Both the position numbers and the translations under genes were made by a program. Positions 23,001-34,093 of a DNA stretch of 64,000 nt are shown here, one piece after another. The stretch's first letter is position 1. The number at the start of each line of letters is the position of its first letter. Below the pieces are notes generated by a model, which saw only the letters and a program-made list of their open reading frames with translations, had not been told where the DNA came from and made no database searches. This DNA is from Lactarius indigo (lineage: Eukaryota > Basidiomycota > Agaricomycetes > Russulales > Russulaceae): assembly GCA_025766275.1 (NCBI GenBank), contig JAFKAC010000151.1, forward strand, positions 1 through 64,000, in the 5' to 3' direction.

Positions 23001-24357
23001 AATATATTGTAAGTACTGCACCGGAATATTGGTTCTCTGTAACTCACGAGAATCCGTTTTCAGGCGCGTCTCGAAATTACAATACAAGAATTTCACTATC
23101 GCATCATTCGCTGGACCCCTCGCTGGTTTAACAAGGCCAAATATCATGTTATTCTTCACCTCCCTACTCACGTCTGACGCTTTGGACCAGCAATTCTCTT
23201 TGCCACCAAATCATTTGAGTCTTTCAACGCCGTCATCCATGCGAAAAGCATCCACTCAAATCACCTTGCCCCTTCACGTGACATCGCTCTTGCCTTCGCA
23301 CACAACAACCGCGTTCGCCATCTCATCAGTGGTGGCCGCCATCTCTTCCATGATAACAAGAAATCTCACAGATATGCACTCGCTTTCAAGTCCCGTGACA
23401 AATTATCAGTCCATGCTGGTGAGGCTGGCATCTGGCGCCAAGTCCCAACCACAGTTGTGTACCTTGGTAAGGAACTGTTGGCCACTAGCAGCACAGACAG
23501 TGCCGATCTACGGCTTGGTGAGTATGACACGCCTCAGAGTAAATACATGTGCTGATGGCTATGAAGGCTCTTGCGTACTTGACAAGCAGGACTCTCGTCC
23601 GTATGGACATACTGATACAGCACGCCACTTCCCTACTTTCATCCCCTCGCCCACGCCCTCCATGTTCTTTACTGCAGCGTCCGTAGTCCTGATAAACGGC
23701 AATGTCTGTTTCGTAAACAACTGGGTGCTATTTAAGCCTAGCGTGCACCACACAGGAGCACCGGGCCTTGGGTATGTACGCGAAGTTCTGGTGGCCACAG
23801 GTGCAACACCAGTACAGCAATATCCACGGCCAGGCATTATCTTGTTGCAGCAGGTGGACGTCACAATGTGTGCTGCACCTTACTGAATGCCAGGTGTCCA
23901 GCTCAGCGACAACTTCTTGATAAGAGGCATCTCGGTAAGCGATTCGTTTCATTGGTTCGTCACAAGCTAACTTCATGCACAGCACATTCTGTGTACTGTG
24001 AATGTGCAGCATCGTTGTCATGCCCACAATTGTGCGGCGTCTGGGTCTGAGGTAGTCTATCAAGAACACCAGGCAACCACTCAAACGCGGCCGGTTGTTG
24101 TGCACAACAGCCCAAACGACCTTATTATGAGTACTGCATGTATCCACGACGCGGCGCATTTTGATCTGCTACGTGCACACATTGATCCTTCTTTTGACAC
24201 CAACTTAGCAATTATCGAGGGCGCACAACAGGAGGTCGATGCGCGCAAGCATCGTTCTAGTCAAGGTGGGAGGGGTTTGCTGGGTAGAGGCCGGGGCAGT
24301 AGTAGGCCAGGTACTGGCTCGTCAAGCCATAACATATCTGCAGGTCTATTGTCGTGA
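20078..24357 (+). pseudogene. Tnp2-like transposase with two in-frame TGA codons
   Basis: A multi-exon transposase gene. Its likely start (ATG at 20,078) leads into a C2H2-type zinc finger: CTICRDN, then HRERHLSRH. The body has family segments in order: PWHSKVAATLDI; SFLRINGLSNVPSAKTIR; NPLVRPHLHFYPEDAGK; LYCDNVSGNQSKKWNKHYSF (catalytic-core segment with a conserved Asp); FLCTSNLASPLEMMDRIVEQ; WAWDCVHEARVLIIPFVSAL; GKFFCHMCDVKGFD (zinc knuckle). It then continues HTVLLGFVKYLWRD, SLTG(stop)DFRIIAQVAPF, LPTHV(stop)RFGPAILFATKSF, HNCAASG, and a Gly/Arg/Ser-rich tail ending at 24,357. TGA codons at 22,865-22,867 and 23,175-23,177 interrupt otherwise open exons where arginine would be expected from the family, consistent with CGA to TGA changes. 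The frame resumes cleanly after each, so decay is recent. Confidence 0.8.
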
Positions 24358-24509
24358 TGTTCTGTAGTACTTTGTAATTTCTTTCCCTTGTTATACAATT
24401 TCCGTGGCCACGGCAATCTCTGCAGTCTACAGGTCGGTGTTACTGCTGACTTTGGGCGGAGTTTTCTTTCGTGTGACGGGCAGCCAGCAGCACAACACAT
24501 CCCCCACTG

Positions 24510-26253
24510 ATGTCCACGCCGTACAACTTCTCACAAACTTCTTCTGCATCAAATGTCACTGGAGAACGTTCAAGCTACAGCATCCCATCGACTCCTGTAC
24601 CAAACGGAGAACGTTCTTCGTTCAACTTCTCGTCGACCTCCATACCAAATGGAGAACGATCCACCAACAGTGTGAGAACCCATGCACCCCAACCTCAGTA
24701 TCATAACGCCTGGGGGGCTACTGGTACACCTCAAACTCCTGCCCGACGTAGGAACGACACAGACTATGGGAATCTTGACTTCTCCCCTCGCACAGAACTC
24801 CCCTCCGAAGTTAGTCCTAGTTATATTGAAGTGGTCGCCAAATCTATGGGATTTTCGGTAACAGATGAAGAGTACCGCAATAGTCTCCACTCTATTCCTA
24901 AGGTACGCCACTCTGCACTTGGTGTAACGCTAACTATGCCTGACAACGAATCAGATTGCCGTGGGAATGCCCCGCGGCCACATGCAGTTACACATCTATC
25001 AAACAGCTCTCCTCTTTGCGATACTCAAAGAGTGTCGTAGTCTTGCAGACACTTGTCGTACTGATCGTGCAATGATGGCAGACCTCCACATCCGCCTCGA
25101 GGGAACGTTCAATCTCTCACAAGAACAGAGAGTGAGTGCATGTTCTCGTATCGTGACTTCCCATCACCTGACCCAAATCTAGATGAACATCCACCTGGTT
25201 TCCGGGGAGGTGCTTCTGGACGCTAACCGTGTCCGCTATACCTGGATGAATATTGATGTGGAGGTAAGTGCGTTGGTATTGTGTTTGAACAGAATGGATC
25301 GCTGTCTCCATGTACAGGTTAAGCTTCAAGAAAGGCAGAAGGAGCTGCACCTCTTCAACGTTTTTGGCAACTTGTCCCAGCAACGACTTTTGACGACCAC
25401 TATTCGGCACACATGTTCAAGCTTACGAAATGCGTACCGTGAGATGGTGAGCACACTCACCGCATCAAAACATCACTGGGTTCACTGACACGGTTCAAGC
25501 TTTGTGATAGCGTCATAGGAAGCAACACTCAAACACTGGACGATTTTGTTTGCAACGTGACCAATCGATTTCTCGCAACCTGGTCTGGTCGACACACCCT
25601 CGGGCATCCGATCATAGCTCACATCGCTCTATTGGTAAGTGTTCATTTACCAAGGTACTTTACTATTTCCTGACTTCACTGAGTAGCGCAGATTTGCATT
25701 GGAGAACCCTCAACTCTTAGACCGGGTAGGTGAGGACGAGGACGAGGACGATGACAATCAAACCAACCAGGGTGACGACACCAGCTGAAGCACAAGCAGT
25801 GCGGTAGATGGTGACACTGGGGTTGGTTCTCGGCCCTCCAGTGCCATGTCCATTGGACCTCCACGTGGCAAGAAACGCAAGCGTACCAGCACACCTGGAA
25901 CACCAACACCACCTCAGCAAAAGGGCAACGATTTTTGGTCTATGGTCGACAAGTGGTTCACTGCACGCATCCAGAAACTAGGAACACCGTGGTCCTCTCC
26001 CGGGTGGACAAGGTATGTACTTGTTCGTTTTCAGTCCCTCATAACTAACAAGGAGTTTCGGTACTGCAGGTACATTGAGGAGACAATCGAACACGATCGC
26101 TCAAGGTTCACATCTGATGCCAATGTGAACCCATTCCTCGACAACTTCACAAGTGCAGATGGTGACAATGCAGATGAAGATGCTGGTGGTGATGTGTCGG
26201 GTGGTTTCATTGGGGCAATTGGTAGCATGGCAAGCATCCTCGAGCACGCGTGA
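24510..26253 (+). CDS. Second gene of the CACTA-like element, unknown function
   Basis: Not recognised. It starts with ATG at 24,510, 150 bases after the transposase stop and on the same strand. The N-terminus is Ser/Thr/Asn-rich with an imperfect repeat (GERSSYSIPSTPVPN, GERSSFNFSSTSIPN, GERSTNSV). Next come the segment SYIEVVAKSMGFSVTDEEYR, an exon with HMQLHIYQTALLFAILKECR, a charged exon (VKLQERQKELHLFNVFGN), and an acidic run coding for EDEDEDDDNQTNQGDD near 25,733. A basic patch GKKRKR follows, probably a nuclear signal, then WSMVDKWFTARI. The stop is at 26,251-26,253. Several introns of about 50-60 bases are needed. By position it could be a TnpA-like DNA-binding accessory protein, but this is inference from context only. 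Possible nonsense codons were not checked in every exon. Confidence 0.55.
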
Positions 26254-26414
26254 TGGACCGTACAGTTTTTTGTTTTTAAATGGAATTTAAATGGAATTTA
26301 ATTCGATTCTTGCAAACCGTGATTTGTCTGATCCAGCAAGCCTGAAGTGGGTGTTTGAGGACGGATGTGGCCCTAAAACCAGGATCTGTGATGACATCAT
26401 TACTGGACAGGGCC

Positions 26415-26609
26415 CAGAGGTCTTGGGGACATGCACTGCGACAAGCAGTGGTGATGGCCACATCCAGATCAGGTCAAACATTGGGACAAACATCGGATGT
26501 AACGACTCTTGAAACCAGGATGATTGCCAGTACTGCAGCCAGACATGGCTCAGAGATCCTTGGGACATGCACGGCGACAACCGGCAGCGATGACCGCATC
26601 GAGATCAAG
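26415..26609 (+). repeat. Diverged direct repeat (about 59 bases, two units) near the right end of the CACTA-like element
   Basis: 26,415-26,473 and 26,551-26,609 align over their full length: both share CAGAG.TC.T.GGGACATGCAC and CGACAA, and end in GATCA. CCTCAGG motifs lie at 26,626-26,632, 26,649-26,655 and 26,925-26,931. Subterminal repeats of this kind are typical binding sites for CACTA accessory proteins; the role here is inferred. Confidence 0.6.
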
Positions 26610-26921
26610 CACCACTCCTGAACGTCCTCAGGTCAGACCCCAGGACAACCTCAGGATGCTTTGGCTAAAGTAATTGGGACGATCGGATAGTATTGCCGAG
26701 GATCCATTGGATTTGGACGCCAAATGCATCTCGGAGGTTGCTCTGCACAATCATTACTAGCTCCCGGGTAATTTTCGGAACGGCGCTCAGGCTTAGTGAT
26801 CACCATACAGGGGCTTGGCTCGATGATTAACGGGATTCATTTTAATTGGATACTATGTTTAACTGACAAAAACAGACATTTTTCCTTGTTGGGGACAACC
26901 ACCGCATAATCGCCTCTCACC

Positions 26922-26957
26922 TAACCTCAGGACAGCTTTCCGTCCCAGTGGTGTACT
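26922..26957 (-). repeat. Right terminal inverted repeat of the CACTA-like element
   Basis: Inverted partner of 19,642-19,677. The plus strand ends CCCAGTGGTGTACT. Confidence 0.85.
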
Positions 26958-27619
26958 CCACAATACAGGTCAGTGCTGTAATGGAAGGCGCATGATACAT
27001 GATGGTGCGCGCTCAGCGCTCAGGGCCAGCCACATCTCCGCGCGTTCAGATTTAGGGTCGCACCATGCCTCGTTCGCCACCGCAGAAGTAGCATGGGTGA
27101 CATTGGGCGGCGAGATTATCAGCCGCCGGTATCCAGTCACTGTGGCCGGTCAGAGTTCATGCCGCTAATAATAATGACCTCTAGGGGTATATTGTATGCC
27201 ATAGAGTTGGCGAAGAGAAAGACATGCGGGATGTGTCTAAGACACGTGGTGGCTTCTAAGCGAAGTAGTAACAGCGATAGGCTATGGAAAAATTCTTTCT
27301 CGTCGTGACCCGCGAACTGAAGTCACCAGGTTTCAATAACGAGTCGTAGAGAATCAAACAGAGCACGCAGACAAAGACAATCGTTGCAAATGTAATTACA
27401 GTCAGTGATTTTCGTGATGTTGGTATCACAACCGCGTTGTATGACTACAGGTGAAGTGATACATGGGGGGATCTGCCCTAGGCGCACGAAAAAAACAGGT
27501 GGTGTTCATGTAAATCACTCAAAGTCCTCTCACTATAGTAGGTCGTTAATTTCGTTAATGCATCTAGAGAACGTGAGGAAATGGTATAGCGTGGATCATA
27601 AGAAGCGATAAATCAGTGT
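26958..27619. other. Intergenic region between the CACTA-like element and PDR copy 1
   Basis: Moderately AT-rich sequence with only short open frames (up to about 70 codons) and no recognisable family signature. It includes the 3' flank of PDR copy 1. Nothing further is called. Confidence 0.4.
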
Positions 27620-30600
27620 TCATGAACGCCTGCGAAAGAAAAAGTTGGCTGGCCCGCGAATACGAAAGATATAAGTCATCGCAAAGATAGCAAATATCTA
27701 CGCGTTACGTTGGATATGAGCTATCTGAACGTGCGTGACGCTGTGAAATGAGGACGTACGTTAAATCCAATGTATACCCACATGAACCCGAAGTCGCGCC
27801 ATTGATGATTCCAGAATATATTCGAATTGAACTGCAAGAACTCGTCTGTGGTCCGATACGAACAGAACTGGCAATTATCCGTGGCGTTTGGGTTCGTGAC
27901 ATAGCCACCTGTTGTGCTGATGAACTTGCTCAGGTACTGCTGACACGTCTGGGCCAGGGGTGGCCTGACAGTAACAAATTCTATGGGTGCGCAATTAATC
28001 TCAGAGTGGCCAAGCGCTGAAAGTGTAGTCAGTATGAAGTGACAGACAAGACGAGAGCGACGTGCCTCGTGCCAACAGCCCTTCGATGACGTATGTGTAA
28101 GGTGTCAAGCGATACATCCACTTCCACCAGCCGAGGTGTTTGTATGGCTGGAATACGCCATTGCTACCGTCGGGTCAGAGTGAGTCCAGCTCTAAAGTAG
28201 AAAACGACTGACAATGTGATGACAAAGCCGAAGAAAAAGCCAAATAGTTGCGCGGCAATGTCAGCACTCGGTGACATAGCAGCAACCCATTGGGCGAACG
28301 TAGTATAGTACATCGGGTACACGATCCCGATCATCAAATACGGATATCCAGCACGGCTCGAGGGGAATCCAACCAGCCAGTACCAAATAACGAAGAATAG
28401 AGAAGACCCGATGATGTTGAGAGGGATCTCGCCAAGGATTTGCGCGGTAACCAGAGCCGTCCAACTGTACATTCGGCTTGGGCGTTCACGAATCTCATAA
28501 ACCCATCTGGTCTCGATGAACGGTCCTTGGATCTGGTTCGATAGCGGCGCGCTCATGATCATGCATATGAACATCGCCTGTTCGCAGACGTCGATGAGCC
28601 AGTAATAGAAGGGGGCTAGCTATCGGGGACTTACAAATATCTTATTCTGAGTTCCCTGAATGCTGTCCTTAGCCTGGAAGAACGTGAATCCAATGAACAA
28701 CGCCCCAACAAGGTTCAACGCAATCTTGGCCATCACGTATGTGGGATCACGCCAATGGCGGATGACGTCGCGTTCCCAGAGCGTCTTGACTTGAAATATC
28801 CATGACGTTGAGAACTCCGAGTGCAGCTCTGTATCGACCGCATGACGCTTTCGTCCATCCTCGAGCAGAGTCGCGAGCTCATCGTCGACTGCTCGCGCTT
28901 GCGGAGAGTTCTTCCATGTGCCGTGCCAGTCAGTATCTGTGGTCGCGGTGGCACCTGCTCCAATGACGTCCAAGATATATTCAGCACTAAAACAACAGTT
29001 ATATGGGGAGATCACTTCTAATATATTCGCCACGTACGGGTTCGCGTCAGGTGGACAAGGATATCCGCCATTCTTCTGGAAATAGCTGAGCAGGGTCGCA
29101 GAGTTAGTTCCGATGTCGCCAAAGTAGACAGTCTGGCCTCCTTTCCGGAGCAACAGAAGTCTGTCAAATTCTTGGAACAACTCCGCTGAAGGTTGGTGGA
29201 TACTAAAAACCGATCTAAAGTTAGCACACAAAACGACAAGAATGTTCACATGTGTTAGCCTCACGTGCACAAAATCGCCTGACCGCGATCGGCTAATTCG
29301 CGCAGGAAGCTAACGATAGCCCAAGCGCTCCGTGAATCGAGTCCAGAAGTCGGTTCGTCCAAAAACAGGAGCAATTTAGGCTTTCATGGTGTCAATATCC
29401 AGTAGACTTGGGGATTGGGTTCTATGTTACGTACCTTGGCCGCGAGTTCTACTCCAATGGTCGTCCGTTTCCGGTGTTCGACACCGAGCGAGCCCACAAC
29501 AGCATCGGCATATTTCTCTAGGCCACACATTTTAAGAACCGTGTCGACGCTAAACACAGTCGGTCGATACGGGGCTTAGAGATCCTTGTCGACGATCACT
29601 CACTATGCTTCTTTCTCTTTGAGAGGTACCGTGGGTGGCTGTCGTAGTTTGGCGGAGAAGAGTAGGGCTTCGCGGACGGTAGCCTGAGCCAAATGTGTAT
29701 CCATCTGTTGAACGTACCCTCTGTGGCAACCCGGCGGGTGAGAATCGGAATGAAAGACGAAACAGAATTCAAGCTCACGTCTGTGCTTGGAAATCGCTCG
29801 GTAAGGGGAACCCGTTAACCAGCCTCTCGCCGCCGACAACACCAGCCGGCTGGCGCTCTGCGAGGACATTTAATAGCGTGGTCTGAGGAGAAGACATGAG
29901 CACAAGTTGTCGCCGTATTTTGAGTCTACTGACCTTTCCCGCTCCAGATTCTCCCATGAGGGCTGTGAGCTTCCCAGGTGCAACGTAGCCAGAAATGTCT
30001 TCCAGAAGGCGTCGGCTCTCGCCTTTTCCTAGGTGAACGTCATATTCGAGGTGCCTCCACGTGAATACGTCCGTCATCATGGGAACAGCGACGTCCGCCC
30101 CGCTCTCACCGCGCGTCTCCTCGGTCACATCTCGTAACTCTGGGGAACCTTTCTCCTCATCAGCCACACCAGCTTTCTCTCGGGCTTCGCGCACGATCGG
30201 AGCCTTCGTTCCTCGCTTGAAGAGTGTGACGTTCGTCTCGCCAGACAAGCGCGTGTTGTACTCGGTGAAAAAGAGAAGTGCTGCGATAAATGCAATGCCA
30301 AACGCGACGAGAATGCCGTAGTTCTACTCCCACGTCAGTCACTGCGAACATCGATGCATTAAGCATCACATCACTTACCCGCCAGGCATGGCTGTAGGAA
30401 TAGTCGTACGATAACGCGATAAAACGATTGCCATCTACAGTGCTTTGGCCGGGGATGGAGCCGACGGTCCCGCAAACCTGGTTCGTGAGCGACACGTTCT
30501 CATATCCAGCGCCGCTTGGTACAAAGTTTGAGCATGTCCCATTGAGCGTGTGGAACTCGTTGGATATAAGTCCCTCGAAGCCGTACCGAATCGGCTGTCT

Positions 30601-33034
30601 GGGTATAAGTAAATGTAAGTGCTTCCACCGACGATGACTCACGTTGATGTACGTGATCCACTTCAACGCGCCAATCATCGAAGGCTTCGGGATGGTATAC
30701 CCAGTGTAGAGGACAAGCATAAGCTGCATGACACCGGCCAGTGTCTGTGCAGGCGCCGGATCTCCAACAGCCGCTGCCACAGAGCGGAACATTGCCTTCA
30801 TGACCAATGCCATGGTAAAGACAAATAAGAAGAACGTGCTACGACAGGTTCATAAGTCACTGAAACGAGATGAAGAAATAGTTACTCACAAAAATTGGCT
30901 CGCGGAAGATTGCAAACCAACCATGAAGTATAGGATGATGGAGAACACCATAATCGTAACGAAGGTGATTGGCACATCGACGATGGTGAGAGCGGCAGCT
31001 TCAATAAACGGATGGTACAAGGCAGCCCTGGCGTGCTTTACCACAATGGGCCGCTGTACGAAGAGAGCTGGGATCTCAGCCATTGCGGACAAGGCCGTCC
31101 AAACTAAGGCACTAGCGAGGTGGGTTAGTTACAGGCGGACACAACCGTATGACGACGTACAAGAAGAGAATACTCCCGCGCGAAAAGTACTGTGATGTCT
31201 CATCCTTCACCCTGAAAAAAACTGAACCACTGACAAAGGCCTGTACAATGAACGCACTATTTGGAGTTAGTAGAGGATATTGGCTCGGCCCGTTATATGA
31301 GAATACGTACATGAGGATAATCAACTCAGCAGCGATGTGGCCGCGCAGAATTTGTAGACGGCGCAGCATGACGGCGCGAGCCTGCATGGGGATAGATATC
31401 GTGTAGGGACTCCCCTTGCGCTGCGTAGTCGCATGTTCCGCCATTGCGCTCTCCTTGTACGCAAGGGCACGCTCAGGGTGGCCAACAAACTCCTTGAAGT
31501 ACGCGTCCATATCCATGCGATTCGCTACACTCGCTTCGGATGCCAAGAACGCAGAGGCGAATTCGGCAGCCGTCTGCGGGACTGGTCCTTTGAAGTCCTC
31601 CCGGACCATGCGCGCGAGGGGATCCGTGACTGGAGTAAGCGGGGAGGGCACGTTGAGCGAAAAAAAAAAGATAATAAATAAAATAAAAGCGCAACACACC
31701 AGCAGCGAGGAAATCCGAAGTGGTCTGCCGATGTGCAGGTTCAAACCCAAGGTCGATGAAATATTGCCGAGCTTGGTCTGCACGCCCGAAGTACGCCATC
31801 CTGCCTTCATAAATCACGCAGACTTTGTCGAAGTGTTGGTACAACGACTCCGCAGCTTGATAAATCGACACGATGGTGGATATACGCGCCACGTCGGTTG
31901 CTGTGCGTAGTGCTCGAACAAACTCGAGGGCCGTCGAAGCGTCGAGACCTCGAGTAGAACTGTGATAGGAAACGATATCAAGCATGGCCGAAAACTATTG
32001 CGAGAATACTTACTTGTCCCATGCGGTGATGCTGGAACGAAGGGTCAATGCCTCACTTATGGAAACGCGTTTCTTCTCGCCACCAGATACCCCACTGATT
32101 GCGGCATCGCCAACAGGTGTGTTCTTCACGTGTCTCAAGCCGAGAGTTGTTTGCGTAATGTCAGTTATGTTCTTGACGTAATAACTACGCGGATACTCCT
32201 CGATGCGATTATGCGGTGCACGCATCTTGGCCGCAAAACGTATAGTTTCATCGACAGTAAGCGTGGGGAAATGGGTGTCATCTTCGGGGGTATAGACGAC
32301 ATCGCCGCGGTAGTGCTTGGCAATGAGTTCTGGAGTGAGCGAATCATAATGCACTTCGCCGTCCACAAGATGATACTCGGCGCGCTGGTTCGTGAGCGTT
32401 TTCAGTAAGGTGCTGCATCCTGACCCTGGGTTGCCCAGGACAACTGAAATTGGTTGAGAAAATCGTGTCTGACATGGTATTAATTACAATAAAATACATA
32501 CGCAGCATTTCCCCTGGGCGTACAACGCCTTCGAAACCACTGAGGATGTCACGCAAGGGAGGATGACGTAAGGCCTGAATATTCTCAATGATGACCCTAG
32601 GGTTAAAAAAAGAGCCAATGGTAGGCTGGTAGCTGGTGGCAGCGCCCAAGCCAACGACGCGGAGGTCCTTGAACACGACGCCAAGCTCTCGTGACTGAAT
32701 ACCTGCACGGTCCCGCCTAAGGTCCCATTTAGCATGAAACCAACAAAACTGGGGCTTGAACGTACTTCTTCATGATAGTGCGAAGCGTTTTCCCGAAATC
32801 AAAGGGCCCGGTAGAGGGGACCGAGAGGGTCTCCGATGACTCTGAGAGCACAGTTCCAGGGCCGGGTACGGTGCCCTCTTTGTTGGATGGGACGCCCGAA
32901 TGTGAGGAACTTGCAATGGGTTTTGTTATCTGAGGAAACGTTGATGGAGGGCCATCGACTTGCAAGTTTTCAGGGACAAGTGGGAGGGAGCTGGTGCTCT
33001 GATCACGCTGCGCGGCACCCTGTACGTCGTACAT
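27620..33034 (-). CDS. Full-size PDR-type ABC transporter (ABCG), tandem copy 1
   Basis: ATP-driven efflux pump of the pleiotropic drug resistance family, expected in the plasma membrane, with layout NBD1-TMD1-NBD2-TMD2. It starts at 33034 ([12 protein letters not shown]), has many short introns, and the last exon ends [17 protein letters not shown], stop 27,620-27,622. NBD1 has the fungal PDR Walker [15 protein letters not shown] (Cys in place of Lys), the signature [11 protein letters not shown], and the degenerate Walker B region AWDN followed by [11 protein letters not shown]2 has Walker [30 protein letters not shown] and Walker [19 protein letters not shown]2 includes [20 protein letters not shown] and [11 protein letters not shown] sequence. 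A large extracellular loop with Asn-Xaa-Ser/Thr sites ([15 protein letters not shown]) precedes NBD2. The N-terminus lacks about 20 residues present in copy 2 (the [14 protein letters not shown] segment). No frameshift was found in the exons traced. Confidence 0.92.
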
Positions 33035-34093
33035 ACGGGCTATTGGTCGCGCGGGAGGGAGGGGGCGGGTCGGAGAGAGGAAGGGGGGAAGAGGGAAGTT
33101 GAGTTAAAAGGGATTACGGCGAGGCGACATCGTGGCTTCTGAACTTCTCATGGCGTCTAAAGGCATCAAATAGCACGACTACAAACTCGTCCAAGAGTGC
33201 AAATAAGAAGAACGACCAAAGCCACCATTTCCGCATCTGGCATCGGGGCTACACGAACCGGCGATGGACCTACTTTGGCCCTCTTGCGGATTGCTAGGTC
33301 TTGCTGAGCTGCCAATGTTCGGCCCACCGAAAAAGGCAAATGCCAAAGAAGTCGTACAGAAGATGCTATCGGCCGGTCTTTGTAATGATGCGAGGTCTTC
33401 CCACAGCTGTGGGAACTTCTATTTCAGAATTGAACATCTTTATTAGTGGCTTGTTTCATACTCTGTTGGTTCCTGACACAAGGAAGAGCGGCACTCTCTC
33501 CTCAACAACAGTTTATGAAAAGACCTCGTGCTCCTGTCTTCTCTGATTCCAACTCTGCTTCCTTTGAAATTCGTTTTCTCTTTTATGTAGTAAAACCAAT
33601 GTCAAATATTACTTAATTACCACATAAATAATTTGCGGCGCCATGGTATGGGACGGAAAGGATGGACAAACAATACCCTCTCAATTCCCACCAAGGGGGC
33701 GATAGGACCGGATTCCAAGAGCCTTGGAGGTCCGAAAAGTTAATTTGGACTTTCCTGATCGGAAGAATTGATCGATTATTGATCTAGTGATCCCCCTGGT
33801 TGGGTTGGCGCAATGTTGCGGCGTCCTTGGCAGCGTCCCCCTGCAAATCCCCTCCGTGTTGCCCTTGTTTCTCCGGTGGAAGTGTGGTCATTAATGGCTT
33901 GTCTAAATTATCGTGTTACAGTCTTGGAACAGTCATATAGTAAGTGCGTTTCGAAGAAATCTTCCCACTACACCACATGGTCCTTCATCGGTGCGTCAAG
34001 AGAAAATGATACGAGCATCGTGCGTGTAAGCGCACTCCATTTCAACAAGCGCACCGTATATACATAATAATAGATCACACGGATGATGAATGT
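33035..34093. other. Upstream region of PDR copy 1 and 3' flank of PDR copy 2
   Basis: 33.05-33.4 kb matches the upstream region of copy 2 (39.57-39.87 kb): for example CGGCGATGGACCTACT against CGGCGACGGACTACTT. The promoter was therefore duplicated with the gene. The rest is AT-rich with no recognisable gene. Confidence 0.5.

Larger units (their letters stand above)
19642..26957 (+). mobile_element. CACTA/Tnp2-like DNA transposon, 7.3 kb
   Basis: Bounded by 36-base imperfect inverted repeats that begin AGTACACCACTGGGA and contain CTGTCCTGAGGTTA. Only about five of 36 positions differ between the ends. The CACTG core resembles the CACTA/CACTG termini of the CACTA superfamily, and the coding capacity (Tnp2-like transposase plus a second gene) fits. 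I could not identify a matching 2-3 base target duplication directly outside the repeats. The transposase has at least two nonsense codons, so the copy is probably not autonomous. Confidence 0.8.
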
